Source: Solanum dulcamara (Eukaryota; Streptophyta; Magnoliopsida; Solanales; Solanaceae). Taken from it: a stretch of 64,000 nucleotides of DNA. Both the position numbers and the translations under genes were made by a program. Shown here in pieces: positions 23,530 through 34,917 of this stretch (positions within the stretch are counted from its first letter, which is position 1; each line of letters starts with the position of its first letter). A model generated the notes under the pieces. That model was not told where the DNA came from and did no database searches. It saw only the letters and a program-made list of their open reading frames with translations. The stretch lies in NCBI RefSeq assembly GCF_947179165.1, contig NC_077244.1, forward strand, positions 9,860,449 to 9,924,448, written 5' to 3'.

Positions 23530-24738
23530 GGAGCCATTTGTAGGATGTATTAATTAAAATAGTCCTTATATTAAAATTTAGTCCGCCCAATACAATGTTT
23601 GGTTGCACAATTCAACTAAAACACTTAATACATGGATAATTTAATACACCATATGTGGTCTTATCTAATACCAAGGATATCTAGGGATTACTAATACCGG
23701 GTTTAATAATACTTGGATAAGGCAACAAAATGACTGAACTGTCCCTCAAAAATAGGAACTACAATCTTTTTAATAACTAGTTTAGAGTATATGCCTTGCA
23801 CTTGTACATTGCATCAATTCATAGAAAACGATAAGAAAAATAATCTATTTATAAAAGATTATTTAATGTTACACTATATACTATTTTTGTGAAAATTAAT
23901 GACAATGTCCGTGATTGGCTCAGAGTTATTTCCTCAAACAAGGACCGTAATGTTTATGAGTTGAGGTACTTCGACATTGCTGACAATGAGGCTGAGGAGA
24001 AGAATGGGATGCTGGAATTGTCAATCTTGATATTACATTCTTTTGTTGAACATTAGTTTTGTAGTTCTTCATTATCTCGAATTGTTTGCCTTCTGAGACG
24101 TTATTTATAATTTTGTCAGTGATAATTAGAACTTTGCACTTTGCATCTAAATAGAAAATGTGATTAGCTAAAAAAGGAGGGAGTACTGAAGACCAAATTT
24201 TAATTGCAAACTATAAGTAGGATTAGTTATAACCAAAAAAGGAGTTCTGCCACTCCTATGGTAGTAGAGGTTTTATTTTGTCCAAAAATTACGATAATTT
24301 TTATTAACGTTATATTTTGTTATATATTTTAGGATTCTTTAATTTTTAAAATATATTTTTCTCTTACTATATATTTAAGGACTCCTTAATTATTAATTTT
24401 TCTAATACCTCTTATCATATATTTTAGGACTCCTTAAGTTTTAAACTATGTTTTCCTCTTATTATATATTTAAGAATTTCTTAATTTTAAAATATATTTT
24501 CCTCTTACCATATATTTTAGGATCCTCAATTTTAAATATTGTAAATATAATTAAATAATACAATATCCCATAATAATTCAAGGGTATAATTAGAAAGAAG
24601 TTTTTTGCAGAATTTTAGACCAAACACAACATTAGTGGGAAGCAATGAATCAAACAATTGATAAAAAAAAATAATCCCCGCATTACGAATCCATGTATTA
24701 CTAATCTGTACATTATTAATCTTTTAGCAAATGACCCC
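23530..24738. mobile_element. PIF/Harbinger-type non-autonomous element
   Basis: Terminal inverted repeats ggagccatttg at the left and ggggtcatttg (read in reverse) at the right are flanked by the direct 3-bp duplication TAA (23527-23529 and 24739-24741). Removing the element restores the LTR context ctagtacac-taa-ctatgtttggg. A 3-bp TAA/TTA target and a GG(G/A)G(T/C)CATTTG end fit PIF/Harbinger Tourist-like elements. It has no transposase. At 1209 bp it is longer than most Tourist MITEs because it carries a host gene fragment at 23898-24002. Confidence 0.75.
23898..24002 (+). pseudogene. RPL22: Captured fragment of ribosomal protein eL22 (RPL22) gene
   Basis: A 35-codon run reads [20 protein letters not shown] followed by [11 protein letters not shown]. 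In plant cytosolic eL22 the protein ends with a segment of this form, so this is the C-terminal coding part of a 60S subunit gene. The usual terminal acidic residues and stop are altered: the frame continues through [15 protein letters not shown] to a stop at 24054-24056, in what looks like former 3' UTR (to about 24110). The N-terminal two thirds of the gene are absent. It lies wholly within the Harbinger-type element and so is a transduplicated fragment, not a gene. Confidence 0.85.
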
Positions 24739-25461
24739 TAACTATGTTTGGGATCGGGTACCACGCCGGTACACTATTAGTTTGTTTGTGGGTTCCATGA
24801 GAGGACCAAAATGATTATGGTAATTGTGATTAATCATGCTTATTGTGTGAACTGATTCAAGTTAAGGACTGGGAGTCCAGGAGTTATTGTATTTGTGATG
24901 TAATTATGTGTCATTTGTTTTACTGTGTTGTGGTTGCCTATTAATACTTCATTGACTGGAACTAGACTTGTGATCTTACCACTATCTTGTGTTTGTGTAC
25001 TGATTCTGCATTTGCTCTATTTTTATTGAGTACAGAGCATATTCAGGCAACTACTAAAAGACCTCAATTGTGAGACCACTTCCACTTGAATCCAAAGGTA
25101 GGCTATTTGTTCAAGCTGCCATGGATTACTCTTACCTCTTGTCCATCTTTTCGGACAAATACATTTAGACTCCATTTTTATTTTCTTGTTGGAGTTGCAT
25201 CCCCTTATTTCTAGACTACAATAGAGTTTTGGTACAATAACTTTTAGGTTCTAGGGAGTTTAATTTCGCAGTATTTTGTTAAACTTATATGAGCTTATGA
25301 GAACTCGGTCTTTACTTGTTTTAACTATTTCCACTTATTTAAATGCATGATTTTAGGTTCTTAGAATGGTGTCAATTTGGGTTAGTTGGTGTAGTAAATG
25401 GTTTTCCCATCGGAGAATTAGTGTGGGTACCACTTAAAGTGGATCAGGATCATGACAAAGT

Positions 25462-25473
25462 TGATATCAGATC
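25462..25473 (+). other. Primer binding site, initiator tRNA-Met type (decayed)
   Basis: tgatatcagatc follows the LTR end after four bases. It corresponds to TGGTATCAGAGC with three differences. Downstream gctcattgatctcattg and agtctagtagagcc match the leader usually found in this Solanaceae family. Confidence 0.65.
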
Positions 25474-25676
25474 TATAGGCTCATTGATCTCATTGTACCA
25501 AAATGAGTCTAGTAGAGCCTTGTGGAACGGTGCAGAGATGTTTGTACTTTTCTTCGATAGGCTACAAGATTTTAGAAAAAGTCTCTCTCTTCTTTCTTTT
25601 TCGTGTTATAACTTGATTCAAATTGGTATCGGCGACCAAAATTGGTATCTAACTTCCTTCACTCTTTTATCCATAA

Positions 25677-27100
25677 ATGGTTGACATGAGACATAATGAT
25701 GCAAGCACAGTAGCTCAAGCGGTGGAGCCAACAGTAGAGTTGGAAGCACAAGGATGCGACAGAGGCCGAGGTCGAGGTAGGGGAATAGCAGAGAAAGAGA
25801 AACACCCGCCAGGGGTGTAGCTTAGGTAGGATCAGCACCAAGGAAAGAGATGCCTCCCCCACTACAGGACTATGTTGAGGAAGAGGTTGAGGTTGAGATC
25901 GAGCAGGAGGTAGAGCCAGAGGTAGACACTCAGTCTAGGGGGTACAGGTATTTCTCCCATGTCTAATGAGGCAATTCAGCAGGTCTTGAATTCTTGAGTT
26001 AGTTAGTGGGCACTGGAACCAAACCCACTATTTCTACTCCTCAGGTTCAGGGTACTCAGCCTTTTGCTAGTATTGTTCTTGGGATGGAGATAGCTTTGGT
26101 ACTGATGCTTTCTTCCATCCTTTGATGGGACCAGTTATGACTGACACTAAGAATGAGATGCTAACCAATTTCTTAAAGTTAAAACCACCAACATTCCATG
26201 GGTTAGAGAATAGTGATGCTTTTGAGTTCATCTTAGACTTTTATGAGAGGCTGCATAAGTTAGGTATCGCGTAGCAGCATTGAGTTGATTTCATGATATT
26301 TTAGCTACCGGGAGAGGTCAAGCAATGGTGCAGAGCTTATGTGGAGTGTTGTTCATCAGTTCTTCCATCGTTGACTTGAAATTAGTTTCACGCTTTGTTC
26401 ATTGAGAAGTATGTTCCTCGTACTTTGGAAGAGCAAAAGAAGGATGAGTTTCTAGTCCTTGAGGAGGATAGTATGACAGTTGTAGCCTAATGAAGCTAAG
26501 TTCTATGTCATGTCCCCTTTTTCTACTCAACTTGTGAACACTAAAGAGAGAAGAACATATTTGTATATGAAGGGACTGAACACTGACTTGCAGGTATTGT
26601 CTGTGCACCTGCCTTCTGTAGACAAAAGCTTCAATGAGGTGTCAGATTAATTTAAGAGGATTGAAGGAGTTCAATAGGTTGGGCAAGACAATGATTTGAC
26701 TGTGAAGCACTAGAATATGAGCAACTATAGTGGTTCTTACTTAAAGGGTGCAGCCTAACAAGTATACTCAACCCATCCAATTCAGTCAACTATACCCACT
26801 TTTATAGGTAGTTATTCAAGGGTTCCACCACAAACTTTGACTCAGTGTGGTCAAAGAGCCTCTTACTCATCAACCAGCAAGCTATTACTTGATCCCAATT
26901 ATTTTAATTGTGGAGATTTAGGATGGAATTTCCTCACCCAGGGGTCGTTGATCAAATACAACAGTAGTCATAGGCAACGGTACCAGTAGTTGGAGGTAAT
27001 ATTGTTAAAGGACGTCAACAGGGTGGCCAAAGAGGTAATTAAAAAGGCTTTGAAGGTCGAGAAATGGTAATGCGAGGAGAGTAGTGGTGTAACCATCCAT
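25677..27100 (+). pseudogene. Chromovirus A gag, heavily decayed
   Basis: Remnants of a Ty3/gypsy gag scattered over all three frames: GRGRGRG near the start, LPGEVKQWC-like text near 26300, EKYVPRTLEEQKKDEF at about 26403, GLNTDLQVLSVHLPSVDKSF at about 26574, and a Gln/Ser/Thr-rich tail. The zinc knuckle is barely visible (NCGDLGW near 26910). Many stops occur. The order and motifs fit a retrotransposon gag (RVT/CHROMO-lineage) and the fragment sits between the primer site and the protease remnant. Confidence 0.75.
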
Positions 27101-27179
27101 AGGGTTTGTCCATAATGATGATAGAGAATAGTGCTATGCCTTTTGGGGTAGGACAGAAGTTGAGGCGTCCGACGGAGTG

Positions 27180-27700
27180 ATCACAGGTACTATTCTTATC
27201 TGTGACTGGATGACTATTGTCTTATTTGATCCAAGCTCTACTTATTGATGTATGTCAGTTAAATTTGCTTTGGGATTTGACTTGGTCTATGATATTATTT
27301 TTTATGTCCCTATCTATAATTCTATCCCAATTAGAGAGTTTGTCATAGTGACCCATGCTTATCATGCTTGTTCTGTTTTATTTATGGGTTTTCAAACCTA
27401 GGTAGATTTGGTAAATATTGGATATGGTTTATTTTGATATAATCTTGGGTATGACTTGATTTTCCCCCTATTATGTTGTTTTAAACTATAATGCTAAGAC
27501 TGTGATTCTATAAATCTTTGATAGGGAATGGTTAGAGAGGAAAGAGGTTTACAAGCCTAAGCCAGCCAAGATTATATCCTTCATCCGGGATAGAAAGCTA
27601 GTGGGGCAGGGTTTTTTGGCTTATTTGGATCATCTTCGAGATGTTAGCGTAGACTCCTCTTCTATAGAGTCAATCCTAGTAGTTTCAAAATCTTAGAAAG
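27180..27700 (+). pseudogene. Chromovirus A protease region, decayed
   Basis: TIVLFDPSSTY followed by a stop is the relic of the DTG/DSG-type flap that reads LFDPGSTYSYVS in this family. Downstream EWLERKEVYKPKPAKIISFI-like text (27530 region) leads to the reverse transcriptase. Frame breaks throughout. Confidence 0.6.
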
Positions 27701-27749
27701 TCTTTCCTACCTATTTGTCTGTTATGCCTCCGAATAGGGACATTGATTT

Positions 27750-28806
27750 TGTATTGATTTAGAGTCGAACACTCACTCAATCTCTATTCCTTCCTATCAC
27801 ATGGCTCCGACAAAGTTTAGGGAACAGGAGACTCAGATTAAGGAACTTCTTGATAAAGTTTTTATTCATCCTAGTGCTTCTCTTTGGGGTGCTCCTATTT
27901 TTTTGTGAAGAAAAAGGATGGTAACATGAGAATGTGCATAGATTACATACAATGCATAGATTACCTCATATAAATTATCTATTTGACCAGTTTTAAGATG
28001 CCATAGTTTTCTCTAAGATTGATTTGAGGTCAGGCTACCATCAGTTAAAGATCAGTCCTGAAGATGTACTTAAAATGGCTTTCAGAACTCAATATGGGCA
28101 CTATGAGTTTTTAGTGATGCCGTTTGGATTGACTAATACGCTGACAACCTTTATGAGATTTATGAATGGGGTGTTCAAACCATTCTTAGACTCCTTCATG
28201 ATTGTGTTTATTGATGACATTCTGATCTACTCCACGAGTAAGAAAGAGCATACAAATCATCTTCGTATTGTTCTAAGTATATTAGAGAAACAGATATTTT
28301 ATGCAAAATTTTCTAGTATGAATTCTGGCTGTCTTTGATTGCCTTCTTAGGTCATATGGTTTCGAAAGAAGTGTTGATGGTGGATACCCAAATGATTGAG
28401 GCAGTTAAGAACTAGATCAGGTTTAGTTCTATGACTGATGATAGGAGTTTTATGGGTCTTGCTAGATATTATCATTGGTTTGTGAAGAATTTTGGTTTGA
28501 TTGCTACGCATCTGACAAGGATGTACCATTTGAGTGGTCCGACAAGTGTGAGGAGATATTTCAAAGGCTCAAGACCCTTTTGACTACAGCGTCTTTCCTG
28601 ACAATGTTAGTGGAACGTAAGGACTTTATTATTTTCTATGATGCTTTATATTTGGGCTTGAATGTTGTGTTGATGAAGGATATGAATGTCATAGCCTATG
28701 CTTCAAGGTAGTTGAATATTCATAAGAGGAACTACCTAATGCATGATTTGGAGTTGGTAACGGTACTATTTGCTCTCAAAATCTAGCAGCACTATCTCTA
28801 TGGTAT
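27750..28806 (+). pseudogene. Chromovirus A reverse transcriptase and start of RNase H
   Basis: The best open part is 28024-28338, with [29 protein letters not shown] and the intact active-site box [10 protein letters not shown]. Upstream, FREQETQIKELLDKVFIHPS and the broken MCIDY segment are present with stops. Downstream are the connection (28490-28570, FEWSDKCEEIFQRLKTL) and RNase H start (FYDALYLGLNVVLM, MHDLELVTVLFALK). The frame is cut at HYLYG (28802-28806) by insertion of chromovirus B and resumes at 39241. Catalytic palm residues survive but several stops prevent translation. Confidence 0.9.
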
Positions 28807-29345
28807 TGTCACGCCTCGGGAGGGTACCCTAGACGTGACCGGCACTCAAAAGCCATTTTTGACCTTCAAGTGAACCACCTGATTCGGTCACACTATCATT
28901 CAGTCATATTCACTCAAAGGAGGGTTCAATCATAACATACTATTCATAATATGGGGGCCGAAGGCCAAACAATATCAACTCAATAAAACAAGTATAATAG
29001 GACTCATCAAGGTATCAGTCCAACCTCCCCACACTCTAGTCTATAAAGCCTCTATCAAAGTCTAGGAGGTACCAATGACAAGCCCATGGTTACTAACAAT
29101 CAAAATAAGGATACAAAACGAAACTATTCAAGGAGCTCAAGATCCTCCGGAAACTAGGAGGACTCACCAAGTAGCTGGAAGTGTGTGGATAATCAACGGT
29201 GCGCCGGTTGATGATCTCTAGTACCTGTTTCTACATCATGAAACGATGCAGACAAAATGGCGTTAGTACGTGGAATGTACGAGTATGTAAAATGGCCGGA
29301 TGAAACAAATATCAAGAAAACATCAATATCAACTCAGGATCTCAA

Positions 29346-29407
<62 letters not shown>

Positions 29408-31314
29408 ACAACTCACTCAAGTGTCCTAAGTCTAACAAGAAATGGTTTAGACGGTACCAATCACAAGCCACTTAACTCAACTGACTCGGAGTACTATCAA
29501 GACCTAAATGGGAGTTTCTCTTATCCGACAACCATCACCTATGAAGCGGTGATAGTACAACAATCATACGTTATTGCCACGTCCGTCCATACCTTGCCAG
29601 GGCATGAACGCCTCCCTAATCATGGATACCATCGATTAGTCAAGTCCTATCATTTCAGGACAATAAAATGGTAAACATCCGACTTTAACGATTCGATCCC
29701 ACGGGAAGCATCCGACTTTAACAGTTCCATCCCTACCTACATTGGCGGCATAGTTTCTGGGGTTCGAGTATGGACTATACTCTTACCCACTTTGGTGCTC
29801 GATACTCCTCCCATGACTCCATGCTCATAAGACTCCCTCCAATTATCTCAAACAAGCCCTCACGGCTAGTTTCATATGGAACATTGCCAACTCATCAACT
29901 CTATTCTCATTTCAACTCGATTAAGTCATAATGGCAAGTCCCATTTAGGACCTCATCCACTCGTCAATTCTATCCTCCAATCAACTCAATCAAGCCTTAT
30001 TTAGAAAAGCAATTATAACCTCTCCTTAGGACTCATCACAACTCTAAGGCTTTAACCCAACAATTCAAGTAGAATAGCACATTCAAGAAAATTGACTTAT
30101 GCAACACAATCATATGGTTAAAGAGATCAACAAAACATAATAACAAGTCATCTCCATCAACTCATACTAACATGAAGGTTTTAGGAACTTCTTAGCTCAA
30201 CAACATCAACACCAATAAAGTCATATTAATAGGAGACAAAACTCATTCAAACATAAACCATATCAAGAAACTCCATTTTCATGGACCTCTAACCTCAAAG
30301 CAAGAGTAGGGCACATGGGTGGACTCAACCCATGTTTTGGATAGCCTTACATACCTTAGTGAAGACTTGAAGAAAACGTTGTGGTTGGGTCTTCAATAGA
30401 GAACTCAAATCTTGAAGCTCTTGGAAGCAATTTCTTGTTAGAAATGGAAAAGAAGAAGAAGAGAGAGAGAGAGAGAGGCTCTTAGGGCTTTTAGAGAGAG
30501 AGAGAGGGCTGAAAATATATTCCCAAATTTGTCAAGGATGATATATATATAATTTGGGACAATTCCCAAATTGCCCCTTCTAAAAAGTTCTAAAAAAAGG
30601 CTAAAATGCTCCTAGCACGATAGTAGTGCGTCGCGCCATTGCAGCGCCAGGCCGATTATGCCTAAAACCTGCACATCTGTTAGTGGCGTGTCGCACCAAG
30701 GACCAAACTACTGAGGCACATTCTTGGTGCGATAGTGGCGCATCGCGCCCTTACAGTGCCAAGGCCATATTTTCTAGGTTCTGGAAATTTGGCCTGAAAA
30801 ACCCTACACACCTCATAGTGGCGCACCGCGCCAGGGACCAAAATACTGAGGCATGTTCCTGGTGCGATAGTGGCGCGTCGCTCCACTGCGGCGCCAAGCC
30901 CAAATTCCCAGCAGTTGTAGCCCAGGCCTAAAAATTTTGTCGTGCTAGTTCGTCTTAGGATCGTCATATCTTTTGACTCCGAACTCCAAAATTTACATTC
31001 TTGGTGGCGTTGGAAGGAAGACTCGATGACCTTTAACTTAATAGGTCGTGGGCCACCCAGATTGTCATCCTTCAAAAGATAGGGTTGTTAGAAGTCAACC
31101 CCTTATGCGAACTCCTCTTCAAACTTAGCCACGACAAATCTTTTGGATTTAATTTGGTCCTAGAGGTCCTTCATGACCCCACATCACCTCTAACGCTGCT
31201 CAATTTCTCAAAGACTCATCTTAACTCATGTAAATGCTCCACAATACTCGAGTTCGACCCTACCCAAGTACAAAAAGGGTCCGAATCTTAGGGAAAATTT
31301 TGAGGGGTGTTACA
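28807..31314 (-). repeat. 3' LTR of chromovirus B
   Basis: Plus-strand ends tgtcacgcc and ggtgttaca, read on the minus strand as TGTAACACC...GGCGTGACA. It pairs with 36383-39240. It differs from that copy by an expanded (TA)n run and by having the normal terminal segment (aaaattttgaggggtgttaca-type end) where the other LTR has a GC-rich patch. The five bases before it, ggtat (28802-28806), match ggtgt (39241-39245) at four of five positions, the target-site duplication of the whole element. Confidence 0.95.
29349..29404. repeat. (TA)n microsatellite, ~55 bp
   Basis: Uninterrupted alternating TA within the 3' LTR of chromovirus B. The partner LTR has only about six TA units at the same place (37200), so the expansion happened after insertion. 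Open frames across it reading IYIYIY are artefacts. Confidence 0.95.
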
Positions 31315-31329
31315 TTATCTCCCCCTTGG
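31315..31329 (-). other. Polypurine tract of chromovirus B
   Basis: On the minus strand ccaagggggagataa immediately precedes TGTAACACC, the LTR start, and follows the conserved phrase cattcgaggacgaatg. This is the standard 3' end of plant chromovirus internal regions. Confidence 0.85.
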
Positions 31330-31439
31330 GATCATTCGTCCTCGAATGACGAGTGACCAAGAATGGACTCGGGGTACAAATCACAATCAGAATTCAGTCA
31401 ATCAACCAATCAATTTCTCAAACAATTACCAATCAAACT

Positions 31440-32876
31440 CAAAATACGCAAACAAATTCAAGTCAAGGAAATGGACATTACCTTCAACATTCTCGTCGGT
31501 AGGCACGAATAGATGTGGATATTTAGATTTTATGGCTTTCTCCGCTTCTCATATGGCTTCCTCAACAAATTGGTTTCTCTATAGGACTTTGACTGAGGCA
31601 ATCTCTTTTTTCCTCAACTTGCGAATTTGGCGATCAAGAATTTGGACCGGAACCTCTTCATAAGATAAGCTATCCTTAACTCCAATACTATCAATGGGGA
31701 CTACCAAAGAGGTATCGCCTAAGCATTTCTTCAACATCGAAATGTGGAATACCGGATGAATAGAGGCTAGCTCTGAAGGAAACTCCAACTCATAGGCAAC
31801 ACTCTCAGTCCGCCTCGTAATCTGGTAAGGACCAATATATCGAGGACTAAGCTTCCCCTTCTTTCCAAACCTCATAACGCCCTTCATGGGTGACACTTTC
31901 AAGTATACCCAATCACCCACCTCAAACTCCAAGTCTCTCCTCCTCATATCGGTGTAAGATTTTTGGCGTCTTTGGGCTGTCTTTAGCCTATCTTGTATAA
32001 CTCTCTCCTTCTCCATAGCTTGGTGAACAAAATCAGGCCCAATCAACTCGACTTCACCCACCTCAAACCACCCAATAGGTGATCTACACCTCCTCCCATA
32101 CAAAGCTTCATAAGGAGCCATTTGAATGCTTGCATGATAGCTATTATTATATGCAAACTCTATGAGAGGTAATGATCATCCCAATTTCCTCTGAAGTCAA
32201 GCACACAAGCTCTCAACATATCCTCCAATATCTGAATGGTGCACTCCGCTTGGCCATCCGTTTGGGGATTAAAGGTTGTACTAAGGTTCACCTTTGAACC
32301 CAGTCCCTTCTAAAAAGATCTCCAGAATTGGGAAATGAATTGAGCTCCTCTGTCTGAGATAATGGACAAGGGGACCCCATACAATCTGACGATCTCTTGA
32401 ATGTATAACTTCGCATAATCTTCTGCGGTGTCAGTAGTATTGACTGCCAAGAAGTGAGCTGATTTCGTCATTCTATCCACAATCATCCAAATGGAATCAT
32501 GTTGCTTTCGGGACCTCGGCAAGCCTGTAATAAAGTCCATGTTGATCATCTCCCACTTCTATTTCAGAATTTCTATGTTTTGAGCTAAACCATATGGCCT
32601 TTGATGCTCAACCTTTACGTGTTGGCAATTCAGGCACTTGGAAATAAATTCCGCAATGTCTCTCTTTATCCCACTCCACCAATATATTTCCCTCAAGTCA
32701 TGGTACATTTTTGTAGAGCTGGGATGAATAGAGTATCTGGAACTATTTGCTTCAGCCATAATCCTTCCTCGAATACCATCGACATCTGGCACACACAATC
32801 TATTTTGGTACCTCAATACGCCATCTCCCCCTTTGGTGAAAACTATCACCCCTTGTTTATGAACAACTTCCTTCAA
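31440..32876 (-). pseudogene. Chromovirus B integrase with C-terminal chromodomain-like tail, broken
   Basis: Reads from 32876 downward: RYSIHPSSTKMYHDLREIYWW and CLNCQHVKVEHQRPYG (HHCC domain), then INMDFITGLPRS (first catalytic Asp) and LSIISDRGAQFISQFW (second Asp). A stop in SF-KGLGSK and a frameshift near HYLS break the core. NPQTDGQAE retains the catalytic Glu. MAPYEALYGRRCRSPIGW (32121) starts the long open C-terminal part, with KLSPRYIGPYQI and FHISMLKKCLGD. The tail RQIRKLRKKEIASVKVL, a stop, RNQFVEEAI, a stop and KSKYPHLF is chromodomain-like, which assigns the element to chromoviruses (Tekay-type). All three DDE residues are intact but translation is blocked. Confidence 0.9.
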
Positions 32877-32894
32877 TCGAAGAAGAACGGGATC

Positions 32895-33713
32895 CTAATC
32901 TTGTTTCTCCTTTACCTCTGCCACGAGTGAGGACGTAGACCCATCCCGAACATTTACTCCGCCTTCATTGTTCTCTTCTAGTAGAACTCCTAATCGGGCT
33001 AATATATGTACCTCCTTCGCCAACTCCCTCCTTTCCTTCTCTACATGGGCAGTTCTACCCATAGACAACCTGCTAAGAGCATCAGCAACAATATTAGCTT
33101 TACCTGGATGGTAGAGGATGCTCATGTCGTAGTCCTTGAGTAGCTAGAGCCATCTTCTTTGCCTCAAGTTGAGTTTCTTCTGGCTAAAAACATATTGTAA
33201 GCTCTTGTGATCGGTGAATACATCAATATGCACTCCATACAAGTAGTGGAGCCAAATTTTAAGCACAAATACCACAGCTGCCAGCTCAAGGTCATGAGTT
33301 GGGTAATTCCTCTCATGGACCTTAAGCTGTCTTGAAGAATAGGCTATCACCTTCCCCCTTTGCATCAACACACAACCCAAACCAATTCTGGATGCATCAC
33401 AGTAGACCACAAAGCCCTCTATTCCATCGGGCAAGGTCAGGATAGGAGCAGTGGTTAGCTTGGCCTTTAATTTCTGGAAACTCTCCTCACAAGCATCGGA
33501 CCATTGGAACTTAGCCTTCTTTTGGGTCAGCTTAGTCAATGGTGATGATATGGATGAGAATCCCTCTACAAACCTTCCATAGTAGCCAGCCAAACCCAAA
33601 AAGCTCCTTATCTCTGTCGGGGATGTGGGTCTGGGCCAATTTTTCACTGCCTCAATCTTCTGAGCATCCACCTGGATACCGTCTCCAGATACAATATGGC
33701 CTAGAAAAGCCAC
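32895..33713 (-). pseudogene. Chromovirus B connection and RNase H, one internal stop
   Basis: The first part (33713-33147) is open: [39 protein letters not shown], then RNase H with [17 protein letters not shown] (Asp), [16 protein letters not shown] (Glu) and [13 protein letters not shown] (Asp), all intact. A TAG at 33144-33146 replaces the codon after RQRRWL. The frame then reads MSILYHPGKANIVADALSR, giving the fourth catalytic Asp, and an acidic linker to a second stop. Two nonsense codons in an otherwise full-length domain mark a recently silenced copy. Confidence 0.9.
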
Positions 33714-34540
33714 TGATGCAAGCTAAAATTCACATTTAGAGAAATTTGCATATAATACCTGTCTTTCAAGGTTTGCAAGACGACTCTAAGATGATGGGCG
33801 TGCTCCTCCTCATTCTTGGAGTAAACCAAGATATCATTTATGAATATAATCATAAATATATCAAGATACGGTTTAAATACTCGGTTCATGAGATCCATAA
33901 AAGTTGTGGGGGCATTAGTCAACCCAAAGGACATGACGAAAAATTCAAAATGGCCATAATGGGTCCGAAAAGCTGTCTTTGGGGTATCACACTCCCTCAC
34001 CTTCAACTGATGGTAGCCCGATCTTAGGTCTATCTTTGAAAAATAAGTGGCATCCTGAAGTTGGTCGAATAAGTCATCTATTCTGGGGAAAGGGTACTTA
34101 TTCTTTATGGTGACCTTGTTTAGCTGCCTGTAATCGATACACATTCTAAGGGACCCATCTTTTTTTTGCACAAATAGGACCGGAGCACCCCACGGTGAGA
34201 CACTCGGCCTAATGAATCCCTTATCCAACAAGTCCTTCAACTGTTCTTTCAACTCTTTCAACTCAGCCGGAGCCATTCTATATGGAGGGATTGAGATTGG
34301 TTGGGTATCAGTAAGAACATCAATCCCAAAGTCAATCTCCCTATCCGGAGGGACTCCAGGCAGATCTTCAGGAAAAACGTTAGGAAACTCGTTGACAATT
34401 GGAACTGACTCAAAGGGTGGAGAATCAATATTGTCGTCTTCCACTCGGACAATGTGATAAACACACCCTTTTGAGATTAGCTTCCTGGCCCTAAGGTAAG
34501 AAATAAACTTATCCTTAGGCACGACAGACTCCTCTTCCAC
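33701..34540 (-). pseudogene. Chromovirus B reverse transcriptase, active-site mutant
   Basis: A 279-codon open stretch. It starts with the protease-RT linker ([20 protein letters not shown]), then [93 protein letters not shown] and [17 protein letters not shown]. The active-site box should be FIDD; here the first Asp codon (33836-33838 on the plus strand) encodes Asn. A frameshift near the end (RYYMQISL) separates it from the RNase H frame. The gene is nearly complete otherwise. Confidence 0.95.
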
Positions 34541-34884
34541 TCTATGACTGCCTCATTCGGGAATTTAAACTTAACAATCTGAGTCCTACAATCAATAGAT
34601 GCATGACAGACATAAAGCCAGTCCATGCCAAGGATCACATCAAAATCAACCATGTCCAACTCAACCAAGTCAGCCAAGGTATCCCTGTGATGAATTGACA
34701 TAGTGCAACCTCTATAGACTCTCTCAGCTAAGACAGAATCATCGACATGAGTAGCTACACTGAAGGGCTCAAGAAGACATTCAGAAATTTTTTTGAATTT
34801 ACTTGCCACGTAAGGAGTCACAAAAGATAGTGTGGCACCCGGATCCATCAAAATATAATAGTAAAGAGAAGAGACTCGTATCAT
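34477..34884 (-). pseudogene. Chromovirus B aspartic protease
   Basis: Starts MIRVSSLYYYILMDPGATLS and continues FVTPYVASKFKKISE, ILAERVYRGCTMSI-like text and VDFDVILGMDWLYVCHASID, the two halves of a retropepsin of the gypsy type (DPGA in place of DTGA is normal in this family). ILGMDWL is the conserved second motif. A frameshift near 34540 moves the downstream sequence into the RT frame. A stop separates it from gag. Confidence 0.9.
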
Positions 34885-34917
34885 ACCCGTTATGACATTT
34901 GAATAGTTCTCCTGATC

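Larger units (their letters stand above)
22494..25457 (+). repeat. 5' LTR of chromovirus A, carrying a DNA transposon
   Basis: Begins TGTAATGATCC and ends gatcatgaca before an initiator-Met primer site. Its first ~370 bp match the right LTR from 41576 (shared atagctaaggcgttaagga and agggcttggggga-type phrases). The body contains short repeats built on acgccggtaca (23461-23510, 24762) and the tail gtttccaccggag-like segment typical of this family (25404 region). A 1.2-kb transposon occupies 23530-24738, so the original LTR was about 1.75 kb. Between 22241 and this start I see nothing identifiable. Confidence 0.85.

Noticed and set aside
29257..29674. Open frames with IYIYIYIY
   Set aside because: Translation of a (TA)n microsatellite inside an LTR.
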